Part shown: piece by piece, positions 39,313-52,112 of the stretch | Layout of the letters: every line of letters starts with the position of its first letter | Numbering within the stretch: position 1 is the stretch's first letter | Source of the DNA: Agromyces sp. Soil535 | Lineage (GTDB): Bacteria; Actinomycetota; Actinomycetes; Actinomycetales; Microbacteriaceae | NCBI RefSeq assembly: GCF_001428255.1 | Contig: NZ_LMRW01000026.1 | Span: 1,498-65,497, forward strand | Length of the DNA: 64,000 bases | Direction: 5' to 3' | Notes under the pieces: generated by a model | Databases searched by the model: none | The model's input: only the letters and a program-made list of their open reading frames with translations | Told to the model about the DNA's origin: nothing | Translations under genes and position numbers: made by a program

Positions 39313-40968
39313 TCAGCACACCTGCAGGTTGAGCACGTTGTTGCTGAGCGACGGCTCGCCCCCGAGGAGGACCACGTCGCGCACATGGAGTCGGCCGATC
39401 TCGCCGAGCACTGCGCTCGGAATGCAGTTCTGCTGAACAAGGTAGACCGGCGCCCGCCAGGCTCCGGCGAGCGCCGCACCAGCGAGCGCGTCGGGGAAGT
39501 TCGCCCCGGTCGCCAGGAAGACGGCATCCGCGAGGGGGAACGACTTCTGGTTCGTGATCACGGACGTGGCGTACCGGTCGGCGCCGTTGCGGCGGTAGGA
39601 CTCGAGGATGAACGGGAGCGCATCGAGGTCGGACTTGATGCCCGCCGAAACGCTCGGCAGACCACCGGCCACGACGACCTTCTCGATACTGAGCTCCTGC
39701 AGCAGCGTGGCCGTGGCGGCGTCGAGCGAGCTCGCCTTGCCGTTCACCAGGATGACGGGGCCGAACTCGTTGGCGGCCGCGGGAGCGCCCGACAGCGCGT
39801 CGGGGAAGTTGAGGCCTGTTGCGATGTACGCGGTGCGGTTATCGGCGCCGCCCCAGAAGTAGTCCGCTACGAGGCGCGACGTGTGGAAGCGGTCGACGCC
39901 CTTGAACCGGATGACCCCGCCAGTCGCATAACCCTGCAACTGCGTCTCGACCGCGAGTGACACCGATGGCTCCCCACCGACGACGTAGATCGTCTCGGGG
40001 GTGAGCCGAGTGAGTTCGGCCTTCACGGAGGCGGGGATGGCACTGGGGGTGACGAGCAGGATCGGAGCGCCCACGCGCGCGGCCGCCGGAGCCGCGCCGA
40101 GCGCGTCGGGGAAGTTCTGGCCGTTCACGACGAAGACGGCGTCGCTGCCGTCCGGGTAGCCCGCCATGGAGATCTGCACCGAAGTCGCGGAGCGGTCGGG
40201 CCCAGCGAGGCGTCCGACGTACACGCCGCCCGGACCGACCGCTCCGTCGTATCCGGTGAGCTGCTGGTCGGCCGCCACCTCGACGGGCGTGCTCGCATAG
40301 AGGAGTTCCTGGCCCTCCCAGTACTCGGTGGACACGAGCGCCTGGTCGTTGGAGTCGCCGAATCGCAGCGCGTACATTCCGGCTGGGAGGCCGTTGATGG
40401 TGTAGTTTCCGGCTGCGTCGACGTCGGCGCGATAGGCGGAGCGCTCCCATTCGCCGGTCGTGGTGTTGAAGAGGAAGGCTGCGGCGACGGGCGGCTCCGC
40501 TCCTTGCGGATAACTGACGATTCCCGAGATCGACGATCCAATCTCGAGCTGGGCGTCCAGACCGGTCACGTTCGTCGTGCCGACCTCGATGATCTGCGAC
40601 TGCGCCTCATACGGCGTGTTGCCCAGCCACGTCGGAGTCAGGCCGTCGCTCACAAGTCCGTTGGGCTCGAAGTGCATGCGATATCGGCCGGGCGGTACGC
40701 CGTAGAGGGAGTAGCTACCGTCCATCCCTGTTCCGATCCCGCGGATGACGTCACCCGATCCGCTGAGCTCGTAGAGTTCGACGTAGACGCTGTGCTGCGG
40801 AGCGTATACGTCTTGGCTGGTCTCGGCAGTGACGGTCCCCTGGACGTAGACGCCGTCCGCGGCGTTCGCGGGGGCGGCGGCAGCGGCGACGAGGAAGCCG
40901 GCAGCGAGCAGCGGTGAGAGCACCATCGCCATCAATCTGCGCGCAACGGAGGGAGGGGTTCGGGTCAA
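39313..40968 (-). CDS. Secreted surface protein with SdrD/CNA-B-like domains and three CWB2 repeats
   Basis: TTG 40968 is chosen because AGGAG stands six bases upstream; ATG 41013 is an in-frame alternative. 551 residues. A signal peptide (about 1-35, 'LSPLLAAGFLVAAAAAPANAA') is followed by two carboxypeptidase-regulatory/CNA-B-type beta domains (about 40-120 and 130-225; 'DGSYSLYGVPPGRYRMHF' and 'AGNYTINGLPAGMYALRF'). Three cell-wall-binding CWB2 repeats come next (from about 245; 'FPDALGAAPAAA', 'FPDALSGAPAAA', 'FPDALAGAALAG'). CWB2 modules attach to cell-wall polymers. It is probably anchored on the surface. Confidence 0.9.
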   Translation of the reverse strand: MTRTPPSVARRLMAMVLSPLLAAGFLVAAAAAPANAADGVYVQGTVTAETSQDVYAPQHSVYVELYELSGSGDVIRGIGTGMDGSYSLYGVPPGRYRMHFEPNGLVSDGLTPTWLGNTPYEAQSQIIEVGTTNVTGLDAQLEIGSSISGIVSYPQGAEPPVAAAFLFNTTTGEWERSAYRADVDAAGNYTINGLPAGMYALRFGDSNDQALVSTEYWEGQELLYASTPVEVAADQQLTGYDGAVGPGGVYVGRLAGPDRSATSVQISMAGYPDGSDAVFVVNGQNFPDALGAAPAAARVGAPILLVTPSAIPASVKAELTRLTPETIYVVGGEPSVSLAVETQLQGYATGGVIRFKGVDRFHTSRLVADYFWGGADNRTAYIATGLNFPDALSGAPAAANEFGPVILVNGKASSLDAATATLLQELSIEKVVVAGGLPSVSAGIKSDLDALPFILESYRRNGADRYATSVITNQKSFPLADAVFLATGANFPDALAGAALAGAWRAPVYLVQQNCIPSAVLGEIGRLHVRDVVLLGGEPSLSNNVLNLQVC

Positions 40969-41094
40969 GGGTTGCTCCTGTTTCGAGTAGGGGTGAAGCG
41001 ATCCTATGAGCATGCGTGGAATTGCATATGCCCCCCAATGGGGGGTAGGCCGGCATCCGCGTGTGATGGTCGTCGGATTGTGTAACAATATGGG

Positions 41095-42033
41095 ATGCGA
41101 TTCGTGCTCGCGGTGCTCCTCGCGTCGGTGTGCTTCGGCACCACCGGTACCGCCCAGGCCCTCGGGCCCGAGGCGGGCTCCGCCTCGGTGGGTGCGGCGC
41201 GCATCCTGATCGGCGGCGGCGCGCTCGGGCTGGTCGCCCTGCTCCTCCACCTCGCCGGGCGGCCACGCGGTGCGACCGGGACATCCGCCGCGCCGACGCC
41301 CGGCGTCGCCCCGCGGCATCCGCTGCCGTCGTGGCTGCTCGTCGTGATCGGCGCGCTGGGCGTGGTCGCGTACCAGCCCGCCTTCTTCGCGGGCACCGAG
41401 GCGAACGGGGTCGCGGTCGGCACGGTGGTCGCACTCGGCTCGGCGCCCGTCATCACGGGCGCGCTCGACTGGATGCTGCGGCGCCGCTATCCCGGTCATC
41501 GCTGGCTCGTCGCCACCGCGATCGCCACGTCAGGGGTCGCGATCCTCGCGGCGGCGACCGACGCCGGGCACGCCGCGGCGGATCCGCTCGGCCTGCTCGC
41601 CTCGCTCGGCGCCGGCGCTTCCTACGCGGTGTACACCCTCGCCGCGAAGGCGCTGCTCGACCGCGGCTGGACACCGACCGGCAGCATGGGTGCGCTCTTC
41701 GGCCTCGCGGCGGTGGCCAGCGTGCCGCTGCTCGCGGCGACGGATGCCTCGTGGCTCGCGACGGGGCCCGGACTCGCGATGGCGCTCTGGCTCGGGCTCG
41801 TGGCCACCACGCTCGCGTACGTGCTGTTCGGCATCGGGCTCCGCGGACTCGCGCCCGCGACGGTGTCGACCCTCACGCTCGCGGAGCCGCTCACCGCGGG
41901 AATCCTCGGGGTCGCGGTGCTCGGCGAGACGCTCACGACGGGCGGCATAGTCGGCCTCGCGGTGCTCGCCGCCGGCATCGTGGTGCTCGCCACGGCGGGC
42001 GTGCAGCGCGCCCCGCGACCGGTCGCCGCCTGA
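41095..42033 (+). CDS. EamA/DMT-family transporter
   Basis: 312 residues from ATG 41095. Ten membrane helices in two EamA repeats: 'FVLAVLLASVCFGTTGTAQALGP' starts the first and 'LGLLASLGAGASYAVYTLAAKALL' the second, ending 'PATVSTLTLAEPLTAGILGVAVLGETLT'. The last block is the conserved C-terminal EamA signature. Members export amino acids, nucleosides or other small metabolites. The substrate is unknown. The CWB2 gene is divergent. Confidence 0.9.
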   Translation: MRFVLAVLLASVCFGTTGTAQALGPEAGSASVGAARILIGGGALGLVALLLHLAGRPRGATGTSAAPTPGVAPRHPLPSWLLVVIGALGVVAYQPAFFAGTEANGVAVGTVVALGSAPVITGALDWMLRRRYPGHRWLVATAIATSGVAILAAATDAGHAAADPLGLLASLGAGASYAVYTLAAKALLDRGWTPTGSMGALFGLAAVASVPLLAATDASWLATGPGLAMALWLGLVATTLAYVLFGIGLRGLAPATVSTLTLAEPLTAGILGVAVLGETLTTGGIVGLAVLAAGIVVLATAGVQRAPRPVAA

Positions 42034-42115
42034 GGCCCGGGAGCGTCGTTCGGGGCCTCGCGGGGTCGTGGACCGCGACGCTCCGGTTGTCGGCGGCCGG
42101 CGGTAGCGTCGACCC

Positions 42116-42817
42116 ATGGACGTCATCCTCATCCCCGGTTTCTGGCTCGACGCGTCGTCGTGGGAGCGCGTGACGCCCCTCATCGAAGAGGCCGGCCACC
42201 GCGTGCACCCGCTCACCCTGCCCGGCCTCGAGTCGGTCGACGCCGACCGCTCCGGCATCGGGTTGCGCGACCACATCGACGCCGTGGTTCGTGTGGTCGA
42301 CGCGTTCGACGACGACGCCGAGATCGTGCTCGTGGCCCACTCCGGCGGCGGCGCGATCGCGCACGGCGTCGCCGACGCCCGGCCCGAGCGCATCGCGCGC
42401 ATCGTGTACGTCGACGCCGGCCCGCTCGGCCCCGGCAACTCGATCAACGACGGGCTGCCCGTCGTCGACGGCGAGATCCCCCTTCCTGATTGGTCGGACT
42501 TCAGCGACGAAGACCTCATCGACCTCGACGACGACCTGCGCGCCAAGTTCCGCGCACGCTCGATCCCCGAGCCCAAGGGCGTCGCCTACGACCCGATCGA
42601 GCTCCGCGACGAGCGCCGCTACGACGTGCCGATCACGATCATCGCCTGCGAGTTCCCGAGCGCGGCCCTCGTCGAGTGGATTGCGGCGGAGTCACCGTTC
42701 ACGCGCGAGCTCGCGCGGGTGAAGCGGGTCGACTACGTCGACCTGCCCACCGGCCACTGGCCGCAGTTCACGAAGCCCGTGCAACTCGGCCAGGCGATCG
42801 CCGCCGCACTCGGCTGA
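42116..42817 (+). CDS. Alpha/beta hydrolase
   Basis: 233 residues from ATG 42116. 'ILIPGFWLDASSW' oxyanion region, nucleophile 'VAHSGGGAIA' (Ser76) and C-terminal 'TGHWPQF' His. The acidic residue is less clear. It resembles small salicylate-esterase/EstC-like hydrolases of plants and actinobacteria. Single gene; substrate unknown. Confidence 0.85.
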   Translation: MDVILIPGFWLDASSWERVTPLIEEAGHRVHPLTLPGLESVDADRSGIGLRDHIDAVVRVVDAFDDDAEIVLVAHSGGGAIAHGVADARPERIARIVYVDAGPLGPGNSINDGLPVVDGEIPLPDWSDFSDEDLIDLDDDLRAKFRARSIPEPKGVAYDPIELRDERRYDVPITIIACEFPSAALVEWIAAESPFTRELARVKRVDYVDLPTGHWPQFTKPVQLGQAIAAALG

Positions 42818-42827
42818 CTGCGCCTCC

Positions 42828-42845
42828 CGCGGTCGTAACACCGCG
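42828..42845. terminator. Hairpin between convergent hydrolase and peptidase genes
   Basis: CGCGGT-CGTAAC-ACCGCG sits in the 52-base gap between two genes that end towards each other. It could end both transcripts, although the 6-bp stem is short. Confidence 0.4.
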
Positions 42846-42869
42846 AACGCGTGGCTGCGGCGGGGCCGA

Positions 42870-43736
42870 TCAGAGCTGGGAAGCCGAGAAGGTATCGCAG
42901 GCGGCGGCGCCCTGCTCGAATCCCGTCGTGAACCAGCGCTGACGCTGGTCGCTCGTGCCGTGCGTGAACGAGTGCGGGGTCACCTGCCCCTGCGTGGCCT
43001 GCTGGATCCGGTCGTCGCCCACCGACGAGGCCGCGCTCAGCGCGTCGGCGATCTGCGCGTCGGTGAGCGGCTGCAGGAACGGCACGCCGCGCTCGTCGGG
43101 CACCTCCGAGGCGTTCGCCGTCCACGCGCCCGCGAAGCAGTCGGCCTGCAGCTCGATGCGCACCGCGTTCGACGTCGGGCCGGTCTGGCCGTCCTGCGCG
43201 CGCCCCAGGACGCCGGCGAGGTTCTGGACGTGGTGGCCCCACTCGTGCGCCACGACGTACATCTCGGCGAGGGGGCCGCCGCTGGAGCCGAACCTGGTGC
43301 GCAGCTCCTCGTAGAAGGTGACGTCGATGTAGATGGTCTGGTCGGGCGGGCAGTAGAACGGCCCGGTCGCCGAGGACGCGTTGCCGCACCCGGTCGTCGT
43401 GGCGCCGCTGAAGAGCACGAAGTCCTGGGGGCCCACGTAGTCGAGGCCGAGGGCCGGCCCCTCCTCCGACCAGTACGCCTCGAGCGACGCGGAGGCACCG
43501 ACCATGCGGCACTCCACGTTCGCGTTCGCGTCGGCGCCGGTCCGGCACTGCTCGAGCGACGACTCGGTCTCGGGCGCCGCGCCGCCGCCGATGAGTCCGG
43601 TGAGGTCGACGCCGAGGAACTGCGACAGCACGAGCAGCGCGATCACGCCCAGGCCGCCGCCGACGGCGATGCCCGTGTTGCGTCCGCGCTTGGAAGCCTT
43701 GCCCCCGCCGATGTCGGCGTTGGGGTTGAACGTCAT
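42870..43736 (-). CDS. Membrane-anchored neutral zinc metallopeptidase (YpfJ/KPN_02809 family)
   Basis: 288 residues from ATG 43736. A charged N-terminus precedes a single membrane segment (about 24-45). The peptidase domain has 'VVAHEWGHHVQN' (His164, Glu165, His168) and the later 'ELQADCFAGAW' ligand region. Conserved Cys pairs (64/76, 117/129) suggest disulfides outside the membrane. The family is widespread and uncharacterised. It ends towards the hydrolase gene. Confidence 0.9.
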   Translation of the reverse strand: MTFNPNADIGGGKASKRGRNTGIAVGGGLGVIALLVLSQFLGVDLTGLIGGGAAPETESSLEQCRTGADANANVECRMVGASASLEAYWSEEGPALGLDYVGPQDFVLFSGATTTGCGNASSATGPFYCPPDQTIYIDVTFYEELRTRFGSSGGPLAEMYVVAHEWGHHVQNLAGVLGRAQDGQTGPTSNAVRIELQADCFAGAWTANASEVPDERGVPFLQPLTDAQIADALSAASSVGDDRIQQATQGQVTPHSFTHGTSDQRQRWFTTGFEQGAAACDTFSASQL

Positions 43737-43745
43737 GGTCCGACG

Positions 43746-45760
<2,015 letters not shown>

Positions 45761-45791
45761 AACCTACTCCGCTCGACGGGTCCGCGCGCCC

Positions 45792-48137
45792 TCAGGCCCG
45801 CCGAGGCGCCGGGACGGCGTGCATCGTGACGACACCGGCGTTCCCGTCGACCGTGACCAGCTGCCCGTCGACGATCGTCGACGTCGCGTAGCCGGTCGCG
45901 ACGACCGCGGGGAGCCGATGCTCCCGGGCGATGATCGCCGGGTGCGAGAGGCTCCCCCCGCTGTCGGCGACGACGGCCCCGAGCGATGGGAAGATGACCG
46001 ACCACGACGGCCGGGTCGAAGGGCACACGAGCACATCGCCCGGCCGGATCCGATGGAAGTCCGTCTCCTCGTGCACGATGCGCGCGGGACCGGTGTAGCT
46101 GCCGGGCGAGGCCGGTATCCCGGTGAGCGGCTCACCCGCGGGCGGGCGGGCACGCGTACTGTCCTCGAGCCCGACGATCCGCGAGCCGATCCACATCATC
46201 GCCTCGGTCGGGAACCGCGCCGAGCGCGGCAGCCGCCGGAACGACGGTTCCCCGCGAGGCGGCGTCCCGTACGTCGTCGGCCCGGGATGCGCCAGCGCCC
46301 ACGCCCGCTCGCCGCGCCGGAGCCGGATGCGGCCGCCCAGCGGGTCCGGCACCCCTCGCATGGCCGTGAGCAGCTCGTCGACGTCGAGGTAGAACACGTC
46401 GTCGGCCGCGGCGATCGCACCGCGACGCACGAGCCGCCGGCCCGACTCGAGCGCGGCGTACCGCACGAGTGCGTATGGTGCGTCGATCGTGAGGAAGACG
46501 TTCTCATCGCGCAGCGGATAGACGAGCTCGGCGCGCGCGAGCACCGCGTCGAACCTCGCGCGATCGCGCGGCGACAGCGCCGCTCGCGCCTGAGCGGTGC
46601 ACGCGGCGCGGCGCTTCGCCAGCTCGCGGGCCTCCTCGTCCGGGTCGTAGTCGTTCGCGCGAAGCCGTTCGAGGGTCGCCGCGATGATCTCCGGCGACTC
46701 CGCGAGGGTCGGCTGCGAGAGCTCGAGGTCGAGTGCGCGGCATCCGTAGACCCGCTGGAACCTGGCGAGTCCCTCGTCGAAGGCGGGATCGTCGTCGTCG
46801 AGCCGGCTCAGACGTCGCAGCTCGTGCGCCGGCGCCGACGACGCCTCCGAGAGCCCGACGACCAGCTCGAGCGACTCCTCGTCGCTCCAGCCCAGCAGGT
46901 CACGGCAGGTGAAGGCGAGGTCGGCCGTGCCGAACTCGTACGGGATCGACATGGTGAAGTGCATCCTCATGCCTTCGCGGGCGAGGTCGGCCGCGGCCGC
47001 GAGATGCGCGGTGAGCTCGGCCTCGGTGAGCAGGGCGAGATCGGTGTCCCGCAGGTCCGCGATCCGCGCACGGAACGACGGAGCCACCTCGTCGCGCCAC
47101 CTGCGGACCAGTTCGCCGGCGAGGTCGTCGCGCATCACGCGACGAGAGGTGCGCATGCGCCGACGAGCCTGCCCCGACATCGCGAGGAGCACCGGCATCA
47201 GCCACGCCGGCGGCGTCGGGTCTCCGCCGCCGGGACGTGGGGGCGGCGCGCCGACGGGCTCGACCGTCATGTACATCCACCCGCCGATGATCCGGCCGGC
47301 GAGGCATGCGAGCGCGCCGGATGCCTCCGCGTAGAGCGCCACCGCCTCGTTCTCGTTGAACGACCAGGTCAGCGGCGTGCGCGGCATGCGCGCGTGGCCC
47401 GGCTCGCGCACCCAGTACCCCGGCGGCACGTCCACGGGGATCGGCACCTGTTCGACGAGGGTCGTGATCGGTCGTGCCTGCAGCACGCTGACGCGTCCAC
47501 CGGCGATCGCCCACTCGACGTCCTGCGGCGTCCCGAACAGCTCGGCGGCCTTCCGCGCCCAATCCGCGACGAGCCGGGCGCCGCCCTCGTCGAGCGGGCC
47601 GGATGCCGCGTCCGAACCGGTCGCGCGAGTGCCCGCGATCGTCCATTCCTGCGGTGTGGCCTCACCGGAGACGAGGCGGTCGCCGAGGCCCGCGACCGCC
47701 TCGATCACGATCTCCTCGGCGCCGCTCACCGGGTTCACCGTGAACGCGACGCCCGCGACATCCGCGTCGACCATCTCCTGGACGACGACCCCCATCGGCT
47801 CCCCCTGCCCCGAGGCGAGGCAGCGCGCGATCGCGTCGCGCAATGCATCGTCGCCTCGGACGCCGAGGATCGTGGTGTACCGACCTGCCCCGGCCTCGTG
47901 CGCCTGATCCTCGTGCGACCCCGAGGACCTCACCGCATAGTCGACGCCCCGCTCGCGCGCGGCCCGCACCACCTCCTCGATGTCGGCGACATCTCGGTCA
48001 TCGCCGCGGAGGGCGAGGACGAAGCCGTCGGGGACCGGGAATCCGGCACGACGGAGTGCGGCGAGGTGCGCGGCCTTGCTGCCGAATGCCGCGTCTGCCT
48101 CGTCGAGCCGGCGATATGACTTCATCTGTTCGAGCAT
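45792..48137 (-). CDS. PEP-synthase/rifampin-phosphotransferase-like protein (copy 2)
   Basis: ATG 48137 is used (GGAG upstream); in-frame ATGs at 48185, 48173 and 48125 are alternatives, and the first would begin six bases after the regulator's stop. 781 residues: ATP-grasp domain 'GSKAAHLAALRRAGFPVPDGFV', 'YAVRSSGSHEDQAHEAGAG' and 'GVAFTVNPVSGAEEIVIE'; a middle domain; and the swivelling domain 'GGSLSHPAIIAREHRLPA' with phospho-His732. SLSH..I.ARE is closer to bona fide RPH than copy 1. The upstream gene codes for a LuxR-type regulator on the same strand. The acceptor is unknown; rifamycin-like antibiotics are possible. Confidence 0.86.
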   Translation of the reverse strand: MLEQMKSYRRLDEADAAFGSKAAHLAALRRAGFPVPDGFVLALRGDDRDVADIEEVVRAARERGVDYAVRSSGSHEDQAHEAGAGRYTTILGVRGDDALRDAIARCLASGQGEPMGVVVQEMVDADVAGVAFTVNPVSGAEEIVIEAVAGLGDRLVSGEATPQEWTIAGTRATGSDAASGPLDEGGARLVADWARKAAELFGTPQDVEWAIAGGRVSVLQARPITTLVEQVPIPVDVPPGYWVREPGHARMPRTPLTWSFNENEAVALYAEASGALACLAGRIIGGWMYMTVEPVGAPPPRPGGGDPTPPAWLMPVLLAMSGQARRRMRTSRRVMRDDLAGELVRRWRDEVAPSFRARIADLRDTDLALLTEAELTAHLAAAADLAREGMRMHFTMSIPYEFGTADLAFTCRDLLGWSDEESLELVVGLSEASSAPAHELRRLSRLDDDDPAFDEGLARFQRVYGCRALDLELSQPTLAESPEIIAATLERLRANDYDPDEEARELAKRRAACTAQARAALSPRDRARFDAVLARAELVYPLRDENVFLTIDAPYALVRYAALESGRRLVRRGAIAAADDVFYLDVDELLTAMRGVPDPLGGRIRLRRGERAWALAHPGPTTYGTPPRGEPSFRRLPRSARFPTEAMMWIGSRIVGLEDSTRARPPAGEPLTGIPASPGSYTGPARIVHEETDFHRIRPGDVLVCPSTRPSWSVIFPSLGAVVADSGGSLSHPAIIAREHRLPAVVATGYATSTIVDGQLVTVDGNAGVVTMHAVPAPRRA

Positions 48138-48191
48138 GGTTCGATGCTCCGACCCGTCACCCCTCGTCGCCATCCGTGCCGCCACGTAATC

Positions 48192-51007
48192 TCAGTCGGT
48201 GCGCTGCGAATCGGCCTGCTCGCGTTCGGTGAGGTAGCGCACCAGCGCCGACCGTGAGGCGAGGCCGAGGCGCCGGTAGATGTGTGCGAGGTGCGTCTCG
48301 ACCGTGCGCTCGCTGAGGAACAGTGCCGAGGCGATCTCGGCGTTGCTGCGCCCCTCGGCCACGAGCTCCGCGACCTCGGATTCCCTGCGCGTGAGGCCGT
48401 CGCCGGCGCGCCGCCGGGGCGCGACCCGCACGTTGTGGGCACGGGCGGCCTGACGCGCCCGATCGCCCCACGAGCGGAGGGCCTGCGTGTCGAAGTAGTC
48501 GACGAGCTCGAGCAGCTCGTCGCGCTCGACCGCACCGGGTACCGATGTCTCGGCCCATTCGAGTCGTGCCTGATGGGCGGGCAGTCCCAGGCCGGCGGCG
48601 GCGAGACGGTCGGCCGCCCCGGCGAGGAGGTCCGCCGCGTCGCGCGTCGCGCCGGTTGCGCCGCGCCGGAGGCCCTCTAGCCGGTCGGCGAGCGCCGCCG
48701 CCGCGCTGCTCCATCGGCCGAGCTCGCGCAGCGTGGTGACCCGAGCGTCCGCATCGTCGAGCCGGCCGGTGGCGATCGCAAGCCGGCCGACGAGCGTGGG
48801 GTGCCACAACTGCACCGCACCGTCGACCCGGTACAGGGTGCGCTCGGGGAGCTGCGGCGAGCGCGACGGGTCGAGAAGGGCGAGCTCCGCGTGGACGCAG
48901 TCGACCATCGTGAGGATCCGCGGCTCACCGAATCGGGCCAACCCCGTGCGCTCCGCCTCTCCGAGGTTCGCCACCGCCTCGCGAGCTCGCGCCTGCGTGG
49001 CATCGAGCAACGCCAGCACGGCGAGCCCCCGGATCATGACCCGTGGCGTGGCGGAGCGTCTCGCGAGCGCGAGACCGCGTTCGGCCGACGGGCCTCGGGT
49101 AGGTCGCCCCGGAGCATCGGCAGCAGCGCGCCCAGGCACCGTGCCGAAGCCTCGACGGCGATCGGCCCGCCCCGGTGCACCAGCTCGACGGCAAGTTGCC
49201 CTGCCCGGTCGGCCGCGTCGATGTCGCCGAGCGCGAGGCAGAGCCGCGCCAGCTCCGCGGCCACGGCCTGGGCGACCACCGAGTGCGGCGCGTCGACGAC
49301 GAGTGCGAGCGCCCGCTCGCAATGTGCACGGGCGAGTTCGAGGTCGGCCCAGGACCCGAGCGCGTCGCCGAGCGCTGCCGCGGCGCGCTGCTCGACGCTG
49401 GCGCCGGGCACATCGAGCGCGCGGAGGCGCCCGGCCGCGGCGTCGAGACGATCGGATTCGGCGAACCGGTCGACCATGAACAGGTCCAGCACGGCCTGCT
49501 CCGCCGTCGAGTGTGCCCGGCCGGGCATGCCTGGATTCGCCGGCACCCGCACGCGGCCACCCTCGACGTCGGACCGGATCCACGCCAGCACGAATCGGGC
49601 CTCCTCGGCACTCGGGTCGTCATCGGGCACCAGCCCGATGAGCCGGCGGAATGCCCGCACGGCGTCCTCGGGACGGCCCGTGAGGTAGTACGCATCGCCC
49701 AGGCGGGCCAGTACCTCGGGAACGCGCTCTCGCGCGAGGGCGCCGATCGCGAGCGCCGCTTCGAGGTTGGGGATCGCAGCCTGGAAGGCGCGGCGCTCGT
49801 GCGCCTGCGTGCCCGCCTCGACGAGGATCTCGACCGTCCGATCCGCCGGGAGGAGTTGCGCGGCCGCACGATAGTGCGGTGCCAGCGCCTCGGCGTCGAC
49901 GCCGGGCACCTGCTCGAGCGCCGCCGCCAGCTGGGCGTGCGCAAGCTGGCGGCGGCCGGCGCCGAGGGCGTCGTCGACGGCGACAGCGAGCGCAGGCGCG
50001 GTGACCCGATAGGCGGTGCCGATCGGCGACTCGGTGCGCTCGATGAGGCCTCGCGTGATGAGCTGGCGGCACGACCGATCGAGGTCCGGCGTGCCGTCGA
50101 GGCGCGCCAGGGCAGCGTGCGGCACGTCGGCGCCGGCGACCGCGATCAGCTCGAACACCGTTCGGGCGCCCTCGTCGGCACCGGCGAGTGCACGCTCCAG
50201 CAGGGCGTCGAGCCGGGCAACACCAGGTGTCATCGAATCGGCCTCCGCGAGCGCCCGCACGATGCTCGGGCTGCCGTTCGATCGCGCCACGATGACGGCC
50301 ACGCCCTCGTCGTCGAGGTCGGGACGGATCCGCCGAGCCAACCGGGCGGCCGCGTCATCGGAGAGCGGGCTGAGCTCGAGCAGCGAACCGCCGCCTGAGC
50401 GAACGGCGCGTCGCAGGTCGGCGAGCGCAGGCCCGGTCGACGGATGCTGGCCGATGAGCACCACCACGCCCCGGGGCGCGCCGCGTGCGGCGAGGTAGGT
50501 GAGCAGCGAGAGCGTCATGCGGTCCGCAAGGTGAACGTCGTCGATGACCCAGAGCAGCCCGTGCTCGGTCGCGAGCCGCCGAGCGAGCCGGGCAACCGAC
50601 TCGAACAGCGCGGTCTCCGCGAGGGGCGCGGATGTCTCGAGCCGGCCGCCGAGCGCTTCCGCGATGCCGCCCAGGCCGTCGAGCAGGCGTGCGCGTTCGA
50701 CGGCGCGCATCCCATCGAGATGTGCACCGATGGAGGTGAGCACCGGCGCGAGCGACGCCGCCTCGAGTGACGCCGCCCCGCGGCCGCGAAGCACGGTGAT
50801 CCCGGCGTGCGCGGCGCTGCGGGCGCTCTCGTCGAGCAGCGAGGTGACGCCCGAGCCGACGGCGCCGTCGACGATGGCGATCCCGCTGCCTCCTGCGCGC
50901 GCCTCGTCGAGCAAGGCGTTCAGGCGTCGCTCCTCGGCCTCGCGCTCGTACAGGGCCTCGATGGGGTCCAGGTCGCACCTCCCGTTCCCGGGGCAGCCCA
51001 CGTGCAC
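48192..51007 (-). pseudogene. LAL-type LuxR-family regulator, split by a -1 frameshift
   Basis: Two frames make one protein. The upper part (GTG 51007 to stop 49034; 657 residues) holds the AAA/STAND ATPase domain with 'GAVGSGVTSLL' (Walker A, 48-58, where the expected Lys is Val) and Walker B 'LLWVIDDVHLAD', then helical repeats. The lower part (open from 49583, stop 48192) continues the helical repeats ('IRGLAVLALLDATQARA') and ends in a LuxR helix-turn-helix 'LTRRESEVAELVAEGRSNAEIASALFLSERTVETHL'. The frames change near 49081-49101, where a lost base would explain it. A sequencing error, a true mutation or a programmed shift are all possible. It may have controlled the phosphotransferase-like gene behind it. 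Confidence 0.8.
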
Positions 51008-51054
51008 AAGCTACTCCGTGGAGTGCTGAGGGCTCCAGCACCCGGCCCGGGTAG

Positions 51055-52074
<1,020 letters not shown>

Positions 52075-52112
52075 GGCAGCAGGCACGCAGGCAGCGGGGA
52101 GAGGGTGCGACG

